Shown here: piece by piece, positions 17,728-26,737 of the stretch
Numbering within the stretch: position 1 is the first letter of the stretch
Layout: each line of letters opens with the position of its first letter
Assembly (NCBI GenBank): GCA_041570195.1
Contig: JBFFWQ010000009.1
Location: 21,098 to 85,097, forward strand
Origin: UBA11865 sp041570195
GTDB lineage: Bacteria > Chloroflexota > Anaerolineae > Promineifilales > Promineifilaceae
Length of the DNA stretch: 64,000 nt
Reading direction: 5' to 3'
Position numbers and translations under genes: made by a program
The notes under the pieces: model-generated
The model's input: the letters and a program-made list of their open reading frames with translations, nothing else
Told to the model about the DNA's origin: nothing
The model's database searches: none

Positions 17728-20109
17728 CTACTGTTCGCCTACCCATTGGGCAAACAGGGGGGTCAGGTCACAGTCGCAGTGCGTTTCGGCCAACGACTTC
17801 AGATCCGCGCCGCTGGCGATGCCCCACTTATTCTGCTGGTAATAGTCGCGCAAGAAGTCGTCAAAAGTCTGCTGGCCCATCTCTTCGGCCAGGCGTTCAA
17901 AGAACAGTGGTCCCCGGCCGTAGACGATGGCGCCATATTCGGTGCCATCATAGTTGCCGGCCGGCATGCCAATGGGGATGTCGGCCATACCCACCCGATC
18001 CCAGCGGCCAACAAACGACTGTCGGAATCCTTCGGCCGCCTGGGCGCCGTAGGTATCGAGGAAGTAAAGGTAGGTGACATATTGCGTCAACGATTCGTCA
18101 AGCCACGGCTCGTCAAGTTGGTCGTTGCCGACCGTGCTGTAAAACCATTGGTGCCCGACCTCGTGGGCAACCGTGCTTTCCATAAGGGCATTGGCTGGAA
18201 TGTCGCGCAGCTCAAGCGCGGGATCGTAGAGTTCGGCGCGAATAACTGTTGCGCCGGGGTATTCCACGCCCAACGCCAGGTTGGGTGTTGGAGCCACATC
18301 GAACTCGGTGTAGGGGTAGGGTCCCAGGCGCGCGCCCATGCTTTCCAGGGCGCCCACCGCGTAGCCTAGCGCCTGCTTATTCTGGGTAATGAACTCGGGA
18401 AAGCCGTAGCTGTTAACCGTCGTTTCGCCGACTTGCTGGCTGACGACCGTATAACGATCGCTGCTGGCCAGGTAGAAATCGCGGGCCGGTCCGGCCGCGA
18501 CGACTAGCGTCTGCTCATCGCCCTCAGTCGAATGGCTGAGCTGGCTGCCTGAAGACACGATCACTTGCTCAGCCGGCGCGGTGATGCGAACCAGGTAAAA
18601 GCCAGAGTCGCCGTAAGTCACGTCGGCGTTCGGCGGCGGGACGTCGATATTCCAGCCTTCGTCGTCGTAGACGGCGATCTGGGGATAGAAGTGGGCCAGG
18701 GCCAGCACGTCGTCGACTGTCGCGAAGACGCCATAATTAGTGCCGCCTTCAGTTGGCACATCCACGTCGAAAGTCATGCCGAGTATGACGCTCTCTCCGG
18801 GCGCCAAGGGCGCCGGAAGCGGGACGCCCATTATCGTACTCTGCGCCCTAAATTCCGGTTCCAGCGATTGGCCATCAACCGTAACTCCAGGAACCGTGAC
18901 GCTGCCGCCCAGTAGATTGGGGAACAGGTGAAAGAATACCTCGTTTAAAGCTACATCTTCCTGATTGGTATAGTAGATCTCTTGCTCCCCAGTCACCGAC
19001 TGCAAATCCGGGGCGATGGACAGGTCGATGCGATAAACGCTGGCCCCAGGCAATTGTTCCAGTACCGCGCCTTCGGCCGCAATCAGCCCCTGGCGAAACG
19101 CCGAGCGGTCATCCCAATCCAAATCGAAGTACTGGGCATTGCCTGCGTCGCTCACGGTCGCCACTGTTCCGCTGCCGCCAGCGCTTCCATCCTGCACGTG
19201 CAGGTTTAGCCAGTCGACGATTTCTTGGGCTAGCTCCGGTCGCGGCCCGAACATCCTCGTGCCATGACCGGCGCCCTCGTACATGATCAATTCCGCGTCG
19301 TCCGCCAATTCGTGCAGGGCCCGAGAGGAGACGGCCGCTTCACTATCTTCCTCGCTGGCGATGATAAGCGCTGGCCGCTGGCCGTACTCGACGATGCGAT
19401 CCTCGGTTGTCACGCCAAAATAATCTCGGCCGGGCGAGAGCAGAACTACCGTCTTAATTCCCGGCTCCTCCGCGCCAGTCATCAGGGCCATATTGGCCCC
19501 AATGCTGGCCCCCACAACCGCCGTGCGCGCGCCGTCGACATCTTCTCGTTCGGCCATGGCCGCCCAGACCCGCAGCAAATCGTCGGCCGCCAGGTCCCAA
19601 TTGCGCGCGCCGCCCGTTTCGCCATGTGCTCGCATATCGACCGCCAGGGTGGCGTAGCCGTCGTTGGCCAGTTGACGGGCAAAGGCGTCCCAATCGCCGC
19701 GATTCCCGCCGTTCATGTGTAATAAGATCACCCCCGGTCGGGGGCCTTCACCGCTGCCCGGATAGAAAGTACCCTGGATCGCCAGGCCGTCCGCGCCCTC
19801 GAAGTTGACGTCCTGTGGTTCAGGTGGTTGGCTCTCTGGCTCGGCCGGCGGTTGGGCAGGGGGAGCCTCTGTCGCCGCCGGCTCTTCAGCTTCAGTTGAA
19901 TCACTTTCAGGTGGGGATGACTCGGCTGCCGGCGGTTCGGCCGGCTCAGCTTCGGATTCCGCCGGCGACTGTGCCGCTGGCGACTGTGCCGCCGGCGACT
20001 GTGCCGCCGGCGACTGTGCCGCCGTTGCCGTCGGGTCGTCCGCCTGACCATCGCATGCGACCAATAACAGGGCCAGCAGGAAGAATAGCGTGAGTTTTGG
20101 AACCTTCAC
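17728..20109 (-). CDS. Lipoprotein fusing a dienelactone-hydrolase-like domain to an M1 aminopeptidase domain
   Basis: A GTG start at 20109 is preferred to the upstream ATG at 20208, because AAGGAG lies 7 nt before it and it opens a lipoprotein signal (KVPKLTLFFLLALLLVAC). After a Pro/Ala/Ser/Glu linker with four AQSPA repeats, residues ~100-335 form an alpha/beta hydrolase: nucleophile Ser202 in VVGASIGAN, His in GAGHGT. From about 365 on comes an M1 peptidase with N-terminal beta domain and a gluzincin centre HEVGH (649-653) plus Glu672, the exact HEXXH-18-E spacing. Both active sites look intact. It should be anchored outside the cytoplasmic membrane and act on peptides and ester-type substrates. 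793 residues. Confidence 0.88.
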   Translation of the reverse strand: MKVPKLTLFFLLALLLVACDGQADDPTATAAQSPAAQSPAAQSPAAQSPAESEAEPAEPPAAESSPPESDSTEAEEPAATEAPPAQPPAEPESQPPEPQDVNFEGADGLAIQGTFYPGSGEGPRPGVILLHMNGGNRGDWDAFARQLANDGYATLAVDMRAHGETGGARNWDLAADDLLRVWAAMAEREDVDGARTAVVGASIGANMALMTGAEEPGIKTVVLLSPGRDYFGVTTEDRIVEYGQRPALIIASEEDSEAAVSSRALHELADDAELIMYEGAGHGTRMFGPRPELAQEIVDWLNLHVQDGSAGGSGTVATVSDAGNAQYFDLDWDDRSAFRQGLIAAEGAVLEQLPGASVYRIDLSIAPDLQSVTGEQEIYYTNQEDVALNEVFFHLFPNLLGGSVTVPGVTVDGQSLEPEFRAQSTIMGVPLPAPLAPGESVILGMTFDVDVPTEGGTNYGVFATVDDVLALAHFYPQIAVYDDEGWNIDVPPPNADVTYGDSGFYLVRITAPAEQVIVSSGSQLSHSTEGDEQTLVVAAGPARDFYLASSDRYTVVSQQVGETTVNSYGFPEFITQNKQALGYAVGALESMGARLGPYPYTEFDVAPTPNLALGVEYPGATVIRAELYDPALELRDIPANALMESTVAHEVGHQWFYSTVGNDQLDEPWLDESLTQYVTYLYFLDTYGAQAAEGFRQSFVGRWDRVGMADIPIGMPAGNYDGTEYGAIVYGRGPLFFERLAEEMGQQTFDDFLRDYYQQNKWGIASGADLKSLAETHCDCDLTPLFAQWVGEQ
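19961..20020. repeat. Four in-frame 15-bp repeats encoding AQSPA
   Basis: Units GCCGGCGACTGTGCC repeat four times with one change (GCTGG in copy 2). They encode the AQSPA linker repeats of the M1 fusion lipoprotein. Repeat number is likely to vary between strains. Confidence 0.85.
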
Positions 20110-20345
20110 CGGAAAACTCCTTGAGGAATGGGACTTGGATCGAGGCGGTTTGTTGGATGGATTCACCTTGACTTTTCTGCAATTGGCCTGCTTTTGCTTT
20201 GCTCGCAACAGTGCATCTCACGAAGTATACTGCTCCGATACACCGGCCGACACTATCTCTTATGAGGTTTTTAGCCGGTGGACTGACCTGGATCTCTGGC
20301 ATGGGGTAAACTATGAGCGGCCTATGACCCGGCCGCGTTCGAATA
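20110..20345. promoter_or_regulatory. Divergent intergenic region with promoter-like elements
   Basis: The region separates the minus-strand M1 fusion gene from the plus-strand lipoprotein gene. A TATACT box on the minus strand (20229-20224) could serve the M1 gene. On the plus strand CTGACC (20283-20288) and TAAACT (20307-20312) are 18 bp apart and sit about 35 nt before the next start codon. These are weak matches judged by eye. Confidence 0.35.
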
Positions 20346-21467
20346 ATGTACAAGATACGCACCCTTTACCTGACCTTGCTGGCAGTCATGCCGATCGCCT
20401 GCGTGGCCTGTAACGCCGAGCAGCCGCCGGTCGAAGACCCAACTGCGCCGCCTACGACAGCGCCGCAAACCACATCGCCGGCGCCTACCGAGCCTGCTGC
20501 AACCCCTATCACGACCGAAGCAACCGGCGCCCAAGAAGATCCAGCGCAAGTGGAAGAGAGTGAAACTGGTGACCGGCTTTACTACATCGGCTTCGTCAAC
20601 CAACAGCAGCGTCTGCTCATGTTCGATCTGGCATCCGGCGAGGAATCCAGCCTCTTTGCCGTACCCCAGAACGCCTGGCTGAGCGAAGTCGCCGCTTCAC
20701 CTGACGGTGAACGCCTGTTGCTAGCCTATGCGCCGCCGCCCGAGCAAAACCAAGCCCAATTCGGTTTTACCTCCCTATACGTGATGCCGGCTGACGGTTC
20801 CGGCAAGCCCAAGCTGCTTTTAGCAAAAGAAGATCCATCCGAGTCCTTCTTCCACATTAGCTGGCCGCTGGACGAGATCGTTTACTATGCCCATTTCGCG
20901 CCTTCCGTAGACGATCTGGGCGTCGTAACTTATGACACTCGGGTTGAACGAGCCCATCTTTTCACCGCTGAGGTCGAAGTGTTGGCCGAGGATGCCGCCT
21001 GGCCGCGCCTCTCCTACGACGGATCCCGTCTGGCTTATGTTACGGAGGCTGGCGAGCTGATGCTCGCGGCTGCAGACGGCGCGTCGCCAAAGGTGCTCGT
21101 GGGCTTTGAAGCGTTTTCGGCCGTCGATGCACCCCTCTTCTCGGTGGATGGCGACCAGCTATATTTCAGCGCCGTGGATCTGGAACCAGGTGCTTCATTG
21201 TCTCCTCTAGACAGGTTGCTGGGCGTGAAAATGGCCCAGGCCCATAGTGTTCCATCTGACTGGTGGCGTGTGCCGGTCGAAACGGGTCAAGAGCTGGAAC
21301 GACAAACTACGATTGATAAAGTAGGCCTGTATGGTGATTTCGACGCCAGCGGCCAACGCCTCTACTTCGTCGCCGCCGATGGCGTTTTTGCTATGGGCCC
21401 GGACGGGGAAGCGTTGATCCAGTTGTTGGCAATCCCCACCGTCCCTACGATAGATTGGACTCCTTGA
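20346..21467 (+). CDS. Putative lipoprotein with TolB/WD40-like beta-propeller repeats
   Basis: The 373-residue protein opens MYKIRTLYLTLLAVMPIACVAC, a lipoprotein signal with Cys acceptor, followed by a Pro/Thr linker (about 24-75). The rest shows repeated strand motifs of the PD40/TolB kind: VAASPDGERLLLAY, RLSYDGSRLAYV, FSVDGDQLYFSAV and DASGQRLYFVAADG. It probably forms a propeller outside the membrane and binds a protein or ligand; no enzyme motif is seen. No clear ribosome site precedes the ATG. It stands 12 bp before the Lon-domain gene, so the three genes 20346-22688 likely form one operon. Confidence 0.7.
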   Translation: MYKIRTLYLTLLAVMPIACVACNAEQPPVEDPTAPPTTAPQTTSPAPTEPAATPITTEATGAQEDPAQVEESETGDRLYYIGFVNQQQRLLMFDLASGEESSLFAVPQNAWLSEVAASPDGERLLLAYAPPPEQNQAQFGFTSLYVMPADGSGKPKLLLAKEDPSESFFHISWPLDEIVYYAHFAPSVDDLGVVTYDTRVERAHLFTAEVEVLAEDAAWPRLSYDGSRLAYVTEAGELMLAAADGASPKVLVGFEAFSAVDAPLFSVDGDQLYFSAVDLEPGASLSPLDRLLGVKMAQAHSVPSDWWRVPVETGQELERQTTIDKVGLYGDFDASGQRLYFVAADGVFAMGPDGEALIQLLAIPTVPTIDWTP

Positions 21468-21479
21468 GGCTAACCCGGC

Positions 21480-22130
21480 ATGTTTGAGTTACCGATATTT
21501 CCGTTGAATACCGTACTGTTCCCGGGCATGCCCCTGTCCCTCCATATATTTGAAGATCGATACAAGCTCATGATCGGCAAATGCCTGCAAGAACGACGCG
21601 CTTTCGGCGTTGTGCTCATCCGCCAGGGAGCTGAGGCTCTTGGCCCGCTGGCCGAACCCAACAAGATCGGCTGCACGGCCTTCATCTCCCAGGTCGAGCG
21701 GCTTCACCAGGGCCGAATGAATATCGGCGTCATCGGCCAGCGGCGATTTCGGATCATATCCCTGGACACCGAGTTACCCTATCTGCGTGGCCAGGTTGAG
21801 CATTTTCCGCTCACCGAAAGCGAGCCGGAGAGCCAGGAAGTTTTGGCCGATCGACTCCGGCCCTGGGTTGTTCGCTACCTCGACGACTTGTCACGGTTGA
21901 GCGAAGTTGAGTTGAAGATCGACCAACTGCCGACCGAGCCAATCGCCCTGGCCTATGCGGCCGCGGCCCTGCTGCAAGCGCCGGCCGAAGAAAAGCAGCA
22001 ACTGCTGAATTCCGAGCGAGCTTCGGCCCTGTTAACCGACCTGCGAACCATTTATCGGCGCGAGATCGCTATCATGAAAGCCGTGGGCGAGGATCTTAGC
22101 CAGGATCAAGGGCCATTCTCCCTGAATTGA
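21480..22130 (+). CDS. Lon protease N-terminal (substrate-binding) domain protein
   Basis: This 216-residue protein is a stand-alone LON-SB (PUA-like) domain protein: MFELPIFPLNTVLFPGMPLS and LHIFEDRYKLMI are the family signatures. No AAA or protease domain follows. The C-terminal helical part ends with TDLRTIYRREIAIMKAV. Bacterial relatives are of unsettled function and are thought to bind protein substrates. The gene is 12 bp after the propeller lipoprotein and 3 bp before the DUF1992 gene. Confidence 0.9.
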   Translation: MFELPIFPLNTVLFPGMPLSLHIFEDRYKLMIGKCLQERRAFGVVLIRQGAEALGPLAEPNKIGCTAFISQVERLHQGRMNIGVIGQRRFRIISLDTELPYLRGQVEHFPLTESEPESQEVLADRLRPWVVRYLDDLSRLSEVELKIDQLPTEPIALAYAAAALLQAPAEEKQQLLNSERASALLTDLRTIYRREIAIMKAVGEDLSQDQGPFSLN

Positions 22131-22133
22131 GCG

Positions 22134-22688
22134 ATGGACGAGATACGACCAGGGGAGACGCCCCAGCTACCCGACGAACAGGAAGAAAGGTCGCCAGGCC
22201 TCGGTCGCCCGCCGGCCAAGTGGAAGGACGCCGCCGAAGAAGCCATCGAGGAAGCCATTCGTTCGGGCGCCTTTGACGATCTGCCCGGCCGGGGCAAACC
22301 CCTCAACCTGATCAATAATCCCTATGCCCCGGGAACCGAACTAGCATATCAGTTGCTCCAGGACAATCAATATACATTGCCATGGATCGCCCAACGGGCT
22401 AGCTTATTGGCCAGCGTTGATGCTCTACGCCAGGAAATCGACCGAACTTGGACCGAATGCCTGGCCGAATATCATGCTATTGGCGAAGATTCGGCCGCCG
22501 AGCAAACGGCCCGGATGGAGCTAACCGAGTATTGGCGAGAGCAGTTAGCCATATGGGAGCAGCAAATCGCCGAGCTCAACAAAGAGATCGCCGACCTCAA
22601 TCTCAAGCAGCCCGGCAATCAACTGGAGATCATGAAGTTGTCGCTCGATATCGAATTGGCCCGGGCCGGAGCGCGCCGGATTTTGTAG
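22134..22688 (+). CDS. DUF1992 (DnaJ homologue subfamily C member 28-like) protein
   Basis: At 184 residues it carries the DUF1992 core AAEEAIEEAIRSGAFDDLPG followed by GRGKPLNLI, then a helical, probably coiled-coil C-terminus (LTEYWREQLAIWEQQIAELNK). No J domain is present, as is usual for bacterial members. Function unknown; association with chaperone pathways is by homology only. Only 3 bp separate it from the Lon-N gene, indicating translational coupling. Confidence 0.85.
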   Translation: MDEIRPGETPQLPDEQEERSPGLGRPPAKWKDAAEEAIEEAIRSGAFDDLPGRGKPLNLINNPYAPGTELAYQLLQDNQYTLPWIAQRASLLASVDALRQEIDRTWTECLAEYHAIGEDSAAEQTARMELTEYWREQLAIWEQQIAELNKEIADLNLKQPGNQLEIMKLSLDIELARAGARRIL

Positions 22689-22712
22689 TAAGGTGGCGCG
22701 GCCATCGAAATC

Positions 22713-22931
22713 TCAGAGACCCAGATCACACAGGCGGTGCTCAAAATCTGCCGCGCCCAAACCGGATCTGACTGTGATCTGACCCTTGCCGAGAAGATGC
22801 TTCCTGATGGTTAGGGACTCCACCTGGTATGGCGTTACCGCGTGCGAAACGCCCCGGCTGATTTTCCACAATCGTTGAGCGTCAAGAGTTCTAGTTTCGT
22901 TGGCGGGCATATCTTCGATGAATGGGCGCAT
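22713..22931 (-). CDS. Possible small hypothetical protein
   Basis: A 72-codon frame between convergent genes; residues include a basic segment VESLTIRKHLLGKGQITV. I do not recognise it and it has no clear ribosome site. It could equally be decayed DNA. The 620-bp stretch 22689-23309 otherwise shows no recognisable gene. Confidence 0.2.
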   Translation of the reverse strand: MRPFIEDMPANETRTLDAQRLWKISRGVSHAVTPYQVESLTIRKHLLGKGQITVRSGLGAADFEHRLCDLGL

Positions 22932-23338
22932 TCCAGCACATCTTTCTCTCGGCGGCCTACTTCAGAATCTCACATCTTTCCTGCTTTAATGGCAGCTTGA
23001 TTCCCCTTGAAGTGAAAGCCGAAACCGAAGAAGCCTACTTCCTGGCGCTCGTTCCCATGCTGCCTGACCTGGTCGACTACCAGATGGATTATGCCGCTGC
23101 CGCCACGGCCATGCTGATCTGGATGCAAAGCGCTAATCTCGAAAGAAAGGACCGGCCGCGCCACCTGACCACCCGACGCCAACGTCTATTCGCGGCTCTG
23201 ACCCTTTACACTGGCCATGCCAGTCTTACCACTCCTTTTCCCCACACATCCGAAGCCCTGACCGGCCTTCATAGAAGATTAGATACCCAGTTGACGAAAG
23301 AAGAGAAGCCTATTTTGCCGTTTCCCGCTTTTCACTAG
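22922..23338 (+). CDS. Possible hypothetical protein
   Basis: A 138-codon frame that overlaps the end of the minus-strand esterase by 29 bp. The middle (AYFLALVPMLPDLVDYQMDY) could be helical but matches nothing I know. It overlaps the 22713-22931 frame at its start, so at most one of the two is likely to be real. Confidence 0.25.
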   Translation: MGAFQHIFLSAAYFRISHLSCFNGSLIPLEVKAETEEAYFLALVPMLPDLVDYQMDYAAAATAMLIWMQSANLERKDRPRHLTTRRQRLFAALTLYTGHASLTTPFPHTSEALTGLHRRLDTQLTKEEKPILPFPAFH

Positions 23339-24170
23339 TTCGATCTAGTAGAAAGCGAATGGCCGCCGGCAATCGGCGCGCCCACGCCTCTTCATCATGA
23401 TTGGCCCTCTTCTCTTCGACATACAGTAAATCGCGCCGGGGCCGGTACCCTTTTTTGACCAATAGCCGGTACATCCGCCTGACGCCGGCATAATATCGCC
23501 GCGAGTGAAAGGGCCTGCTGGACCAAGTGCTGTCTCCCCCGTATTCCCGGGTGCCGGCGTCCATGTAGAGCCGGCCGGCATTAAACGGTGCCTTGCGCAC
23601 GAAGTCGTAGATAGCGCCGTTGGCAAACCACAATGACGGGCTCATGACTCCTGCGAAGCCGAAGGCCTCGGGATGGTGAAAGAAGGCATACAAGCTGATC
23701 AGGCCGCCCATGGACGAGCCCATAATCCCAGTGTCGGCCGGATCGGGAAGCGTTCTGAATTCAGCGTCGATCAACGGCTTAACCTGATTAATTAGGAATT
23801 GCAGGTACAAGTCGCCCCGGCCGCCGCCAAGTTTCGATGAGTGAAACGGGCTGTACTCGTCTAGTCGCTCTTCCGCCGAATTGGGGATGCCGACCATGAT
23901 AGCTTCAACGCCCTCCTGGCTGAGCGTCTCCATCGTATTGTCCACTCGCCACTCGCCGGCGAAGCTCGTGGCCTCATCAAACAGATTCTGGCCGTCGTGT
24001 AAAAAACAGACCGGGTACTCATTGTTACCTGATTCGTAGCTCGGCGGCAGGTAGACAAGGATATCCCGCCGGTTGCCAAGTTCGGCGCTTTCCAGGTCCT
24101 GCAGCACCTTCACATTGCCGATTACCGAGTGCGCCCGGCCGTTTCTGGTTGCCTGATAATCTTGCCACAT
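23310..24170 (-). CDS. Esterase (enterochelin esterase / Esterase D-like alpha/beta hydrolase)
   Basis: The 286-residue protein shows the putative-esterase fold: RDILVYLPPSYESG, the Asp-containing VCFLHDGQNLFDEA, EAIMVGIPNSAEERLDEYSPF, the nucleophile elbow GIMGSSMGGLISLYAF and a late His in ANHDEEAWARRLP. No signal peptide is visible, so it should act in the cytoplasm. Relatives hydrolyse a range of acyl esters, including siderophore esters; no siderophore genes are nearby. It is convergent with the preceding plus-strand genes. Confidence 0.88.
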   Translation of the reverse strand: MWQDYQATRNGRAHSVIGNVKVLQDLESAELGNRRDILVYLPPSYESGNNEYPVCFLHDGQNLFDEATSFAGEWRVDNTMETLSQEGVEAIMVGIPNSAEERLDEYSPFHSSKLGGGRGDLYLQFLINQVKPLIDAEFRTLPDPADTGIMGSSMGGLISLYAFFHHPEAFGFAGVMSPSLWFANGAIYDFVRKAPFNAGRLYMDAGTREYGGDSTWSSRPFHSRRYYAGVRRMYRLLVKKGYRPRRDLLYVEEKRANHDEEAWARRLPAAIRFLLDRTSEKRETAK

Positions 24171-24298
24171 AGATATCTAACTTCTACCTTTTCGTTCCGG
24201 CGTGGGATTATATGAAGGGTGGCGCGCATTGCCAATAGTTCGCTCTATTGACGTCATGCTCGCTCCCCCTGCTGACTCGCGACTCGGGAAGCTGTCGC

Positions 24299-24333
24299 AA
24301 AAAAAACGGGCCACAATCCTAAGTTGTGACCCG
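24299..24333 (-). terminator. Rho-independent terminator
   Basis: Read on the minus strand, CGGG-T-CACAA pairs with TTGTG-G-CCCG around a 7-nt loop, followed by a run of eight T. It lies about 85 bp downstream of the toast-rack lipoprotein gene and would end its transcript before the esterase gene. Confidence 0.8.
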
Positions 24334-24417
24334 GGAAACGCCATAGACGATAATAATCCAATTATTGTGATTCCTATCCTGTAAATCTTGTAGATCCTGT
24401 CGATCAGCGTGCCACTA

Positions 24418-25218
24418 TTATTCCGCCAACTCGAGGTTGATCTCGCCGATGCCGCCCTCGATGTCGATCTCCAGGGTTACTTCCGACTCGCCATAGGCGT
24501 CGTTGGTATAAACGTTGCCGCTACGATTTAAGCCGGCTGCATTAACTTGCCCCAATCCACCCTGGACTTCAACACGCACTCCGGCCTTGCTAGGCACAAT
24601 TACCGTCGCCCGGCCGACGCCACCTTGCATGTTGGCCGACAAATCTTGCTGCCAGTTGCCGCTCAAATCGACGCTGACATCACCGGCGCCCATCCTGATG
24701 TCCAGGTCGCGCAGTGACGAGCCACTCAAGTCAACTTCAATGTCGCCGGCGCCGCCTTCAAATCTGAGACTGTTCAGCATCAGGCTGTCTAGCTCAAACT
24801 GACCGTCTCCGGCGCCCATCGTGACTTCCATGTCGATGGGTACACTCTCAGTGAATCGCAGATCCCACTCATATTGGATCTCGCCCATGTCCAGCGGTAG
24901 ATCGCGTGTATCTGGCTGGTCTACCTTCAACCGGCCGAAGCCGTCGTTGACATCATAACTTACCTCTGGCTTCCATGCTTCGACGTTGTAGGTAAACTGC
25001 GCCTCCATTAAATCGTTGGCGCCACCGTCGATATTCAACCGGCCGGCGCCCATGGTGAGCTCGACTGACGCCTCTTCGGCTGCTCCAGCTTCCACAGTTT
25101 CCGAATCAGTCTGCAATGGACCAATCTCCAACGCGCTAATAACGCAGCTCGTTGCCAAAAACAGTATCGCGACGAGCACCAACAGTCCCGCCGCACTCCG
25201 GGTATTTCTGGTCATCAT
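24418..25218 (-). CDS. Toast-rack family lipoprotein (LiaF/DUF2154-like)
   Basis: This 266-residue protein has a lipoprotein signal (LLVLVAILFLATSC) and then a right-handed beta repeat region with recurring motifs: MGAGRLNIDGGA, MGAGDGQFELD, GGAGDIEVDLSGS, MGAGDVSVDLSGN, GGVGRATVIVP and GGLGQVNAAG. This is the toast-rack fold shared with LiaF C-termini. LiaF-type proteins sense cell-envelope stress and inhibit LiaS-type kinases, but this one is a stand-alone lipoprotein outside the membrane and its role is unknown. A strong terminator follows. Confidence 0.8.
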   Translation of the reverse strand: MMTRNTRSAAGLLVLVAILFLATSCVISALEIGPLQTDSETVEAGAAEEASVELTMGAGRLNIDGGANDLMEAQFTYNVEAWKPEVSYDVNDGFGRLKVDQPDTRDLPLDMGEIQYEWDLRFTESVPIDMEVTMGAGDGQFELDSLMLNSLRFEGGAGDIEVDLSGSSLRDLDIRMGAGDVSVDLSGNWQQDLSANMQGGVGRATVIVPSKAGVRVEVQGGLGQVNAAGLNRSGNVYTNDAYGESEVTLEIDIEGGIGEINLELAE

Positions 25219-25363
25219 CTATCTCCTAAGGCTTTAGAAGTAATAGTTGTTTTAAACTAGCAGCAAGCTATACGTGCCGCCGTCGGGAAACGTTTTGCCG
25301 ATTCGGTTCAGTACCCACTACTTGTCGCTGATTTAACAGCTAGGTTGTCGCCATGATGTCTTT

Positions 25364-26248
25364 TCAGAAGGGCTCGTCGCCCACCAGGCTCTGGTGCCAA
25401 TCGGTCAGGTACTCCATCGCTTCTTGAAAGCGGCTGGCTGGCAGCAATTTGTAGCTGGTAATCCCGAATTTGCGATACAGTTCGCCGTAAACGGCGCCAA
25501 ACTGATTGCTACCGCTTTGCTTTGTGAGAACCACGGCCACCGCCTTGACCGCCTGGCTGATCTGGCTGGCCTGATCGTCGGTCACCGCCTCGCCAGGCGC
25601 GACCCGCTTCTCCAGCGTGGCTACTCGCTGCGTCAGATCCCCTACGATGACCACCGTCTGGTCAACCTGCTCTTCGGCCGTTGAGATGCGCGACTCAAAC
25701 TCGATTTGCTCTTCGGCCAAACGGGCGATGGCCAAACCCATCTCGCGAACCTGGAACAAAGCTATCGCACCGGGCACCTTCTCGGCCGGCAAGGATCGTT
25801 GCAGAAACGCGTCGGCCAAGATCCGATAACAATCTCGCTGATAGCGGATCAGCCGCTCCCGGATGCCGCTTTTGACCCGATTGGCATTGATGCCGAACAG
25901 CCAACCGTTCAGATAATCCAGCGGCAGGCAAAGCATTTCCCGACCCATCGTCTGCCGCGAGTCCGTGATCGTAACGATCACGCGCTCCGTTGTTTCGGAG
26001 AGCACAGGATCGCGATTGATCCGCAGCCTTTGGGCCGACCAGGCCACACCCAGATAATCACAAATCGGCCGCACCGGAACATAAACCAGCGGCCGCCCGC
26101 TATCATCCACCTGCACCAATACGGCCGGCACCTCATCGCCATAGACGTCAACCGTCTTCTCTTCAACCGGTATAAGTGCTTTACCTTCGTCACTCATAGC
26201 CTGATTCTTACCTCTGCTCTCACTCATTCGGCCACCATGATGACTCAC
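25364..26248 (-). CDS. P22_AR_N antirepressor-like protein with ORF6C-like C-terminus
   Basis: Up to 294 residues; GTG 26248 has AGGA close by, but ATG 26227 (MSESRG, preceded by GGTGG) or 26197 are also possible. The P22 antirepressor N-terminal domain lies at about 30-145 (RPLVYVPVRPICDYLGVAW, then LPLDYLNGWLFGINANRV). A coiled-coil stretch (about 165-225) follows and an ORF6C-like end FGAVYGELYRKFGITSYKLL. In phages such proteins bind and inactivate repressors. No phage gene is nearby, so this is probably a domesticated regulator. Confidence 0.85.
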   Translation of the reverse strand: MSHHGGRMSESRGKNQAMSDEGKALIPVEEKTVDVYGDEVPAVLVQVDDSGRPLVYVPVRPICDYLGVAWSAQRLRINRDPVLSETTERVIVTITDSRQTMGREMLCLPLDYLNGWLFGINANRVKSGIRERLIRYQRDCYRILADAFLQRSLPAEKVPGAIALFQVREMGLAIARLAEEQIEFESRISTAEEQVDQTVVIVGDLTQRVATLEKRVAPGEAVTDDQASQISQAVKAVAVVLTKQSGSNQFGAVYGELYRKFGITSYKLLPASRFQEAMEYLTDWHQSLVGDEPF

Positions 26249-26437
26249 CTATTCCTGCCTGGATTGTAACAAGCCGCTGCCCAAAGGTGCAATGGCCTCG
26301 TATCCCGATTCTTTAGACATTGGCCTCGTAATCTGATTCCAAATAGCCGGCATTACCCGGATTAATACTCCCTGAAGGAATCGGCCGAACGAATCCCCCT
26401 TACCGATAAGCAGCGCGACGCCGTCTATGCTGTACCT

Positions 26438-26737
26438 ATGTCTTCTCAACTATGGCAACTGCTGATCAGAATCAGAAAGATGAAGCCTGGCGACAGCTTA
26501 AGCTGCACCGACTGCTTCGCCATCATGGATCTACTCCTCCTGGGCGCCGAGCTAGGGCTCGACTCCGACCGCTTGCAGCAACTGGCCCTCGACCATTTGG
26601 CCCACTGTCCCGGTTGCCGGGAACGGCTGCTGGAACAGTTATCACAACTTGAAGAATTACATGATCAGGCCCGCCAATCCCCCCGCCAGCTGCCAGCTGA
26701 AGGCTGGCGGCTATCAACCAACGGCTATTCGCCATAG
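26438..26737 (+). CDS. Small hypothetical protein with zinc-finger-like Cys/His pattern
   Basis: The 99-residue frame has CTDC at about 23-26 and HLAHCPGCRERLLEQL at about 53-68. The HxxxCPGC pattern is that of anti-sigma-type putative zinc fingers, which bind one zinc. No membrane segment follows, unlike most membrane anti-sigma factors. It overlaps the 3' end of the convergent epimerase gene by 13 bp. I cannot assign a role; a redox-sensitive regulator is one possibility. Confidence 0.5.
   Translation: MSSQLWQLLIRIRKMKPGDSLSCTDCFAIMDLLLLGAELGLDSDRLQQLALDHLAHCPGCRERLLEQLSQLEELHDQARQSPRQLPAEGWRLSTNGYSP

Noticed and set aside
19961..20020. Short regular repeats as a CRISPR array
   Set aside because: Units are only 15 bp, contiguous without spacers, and in frame as AQSPA.
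20110..20208. 33-residue N-terminal extension of the M1 fusion protein
   Set aside because: It would bury the lipoprotein signal; AAGGAG before the GTG at 20109 supports the later start.
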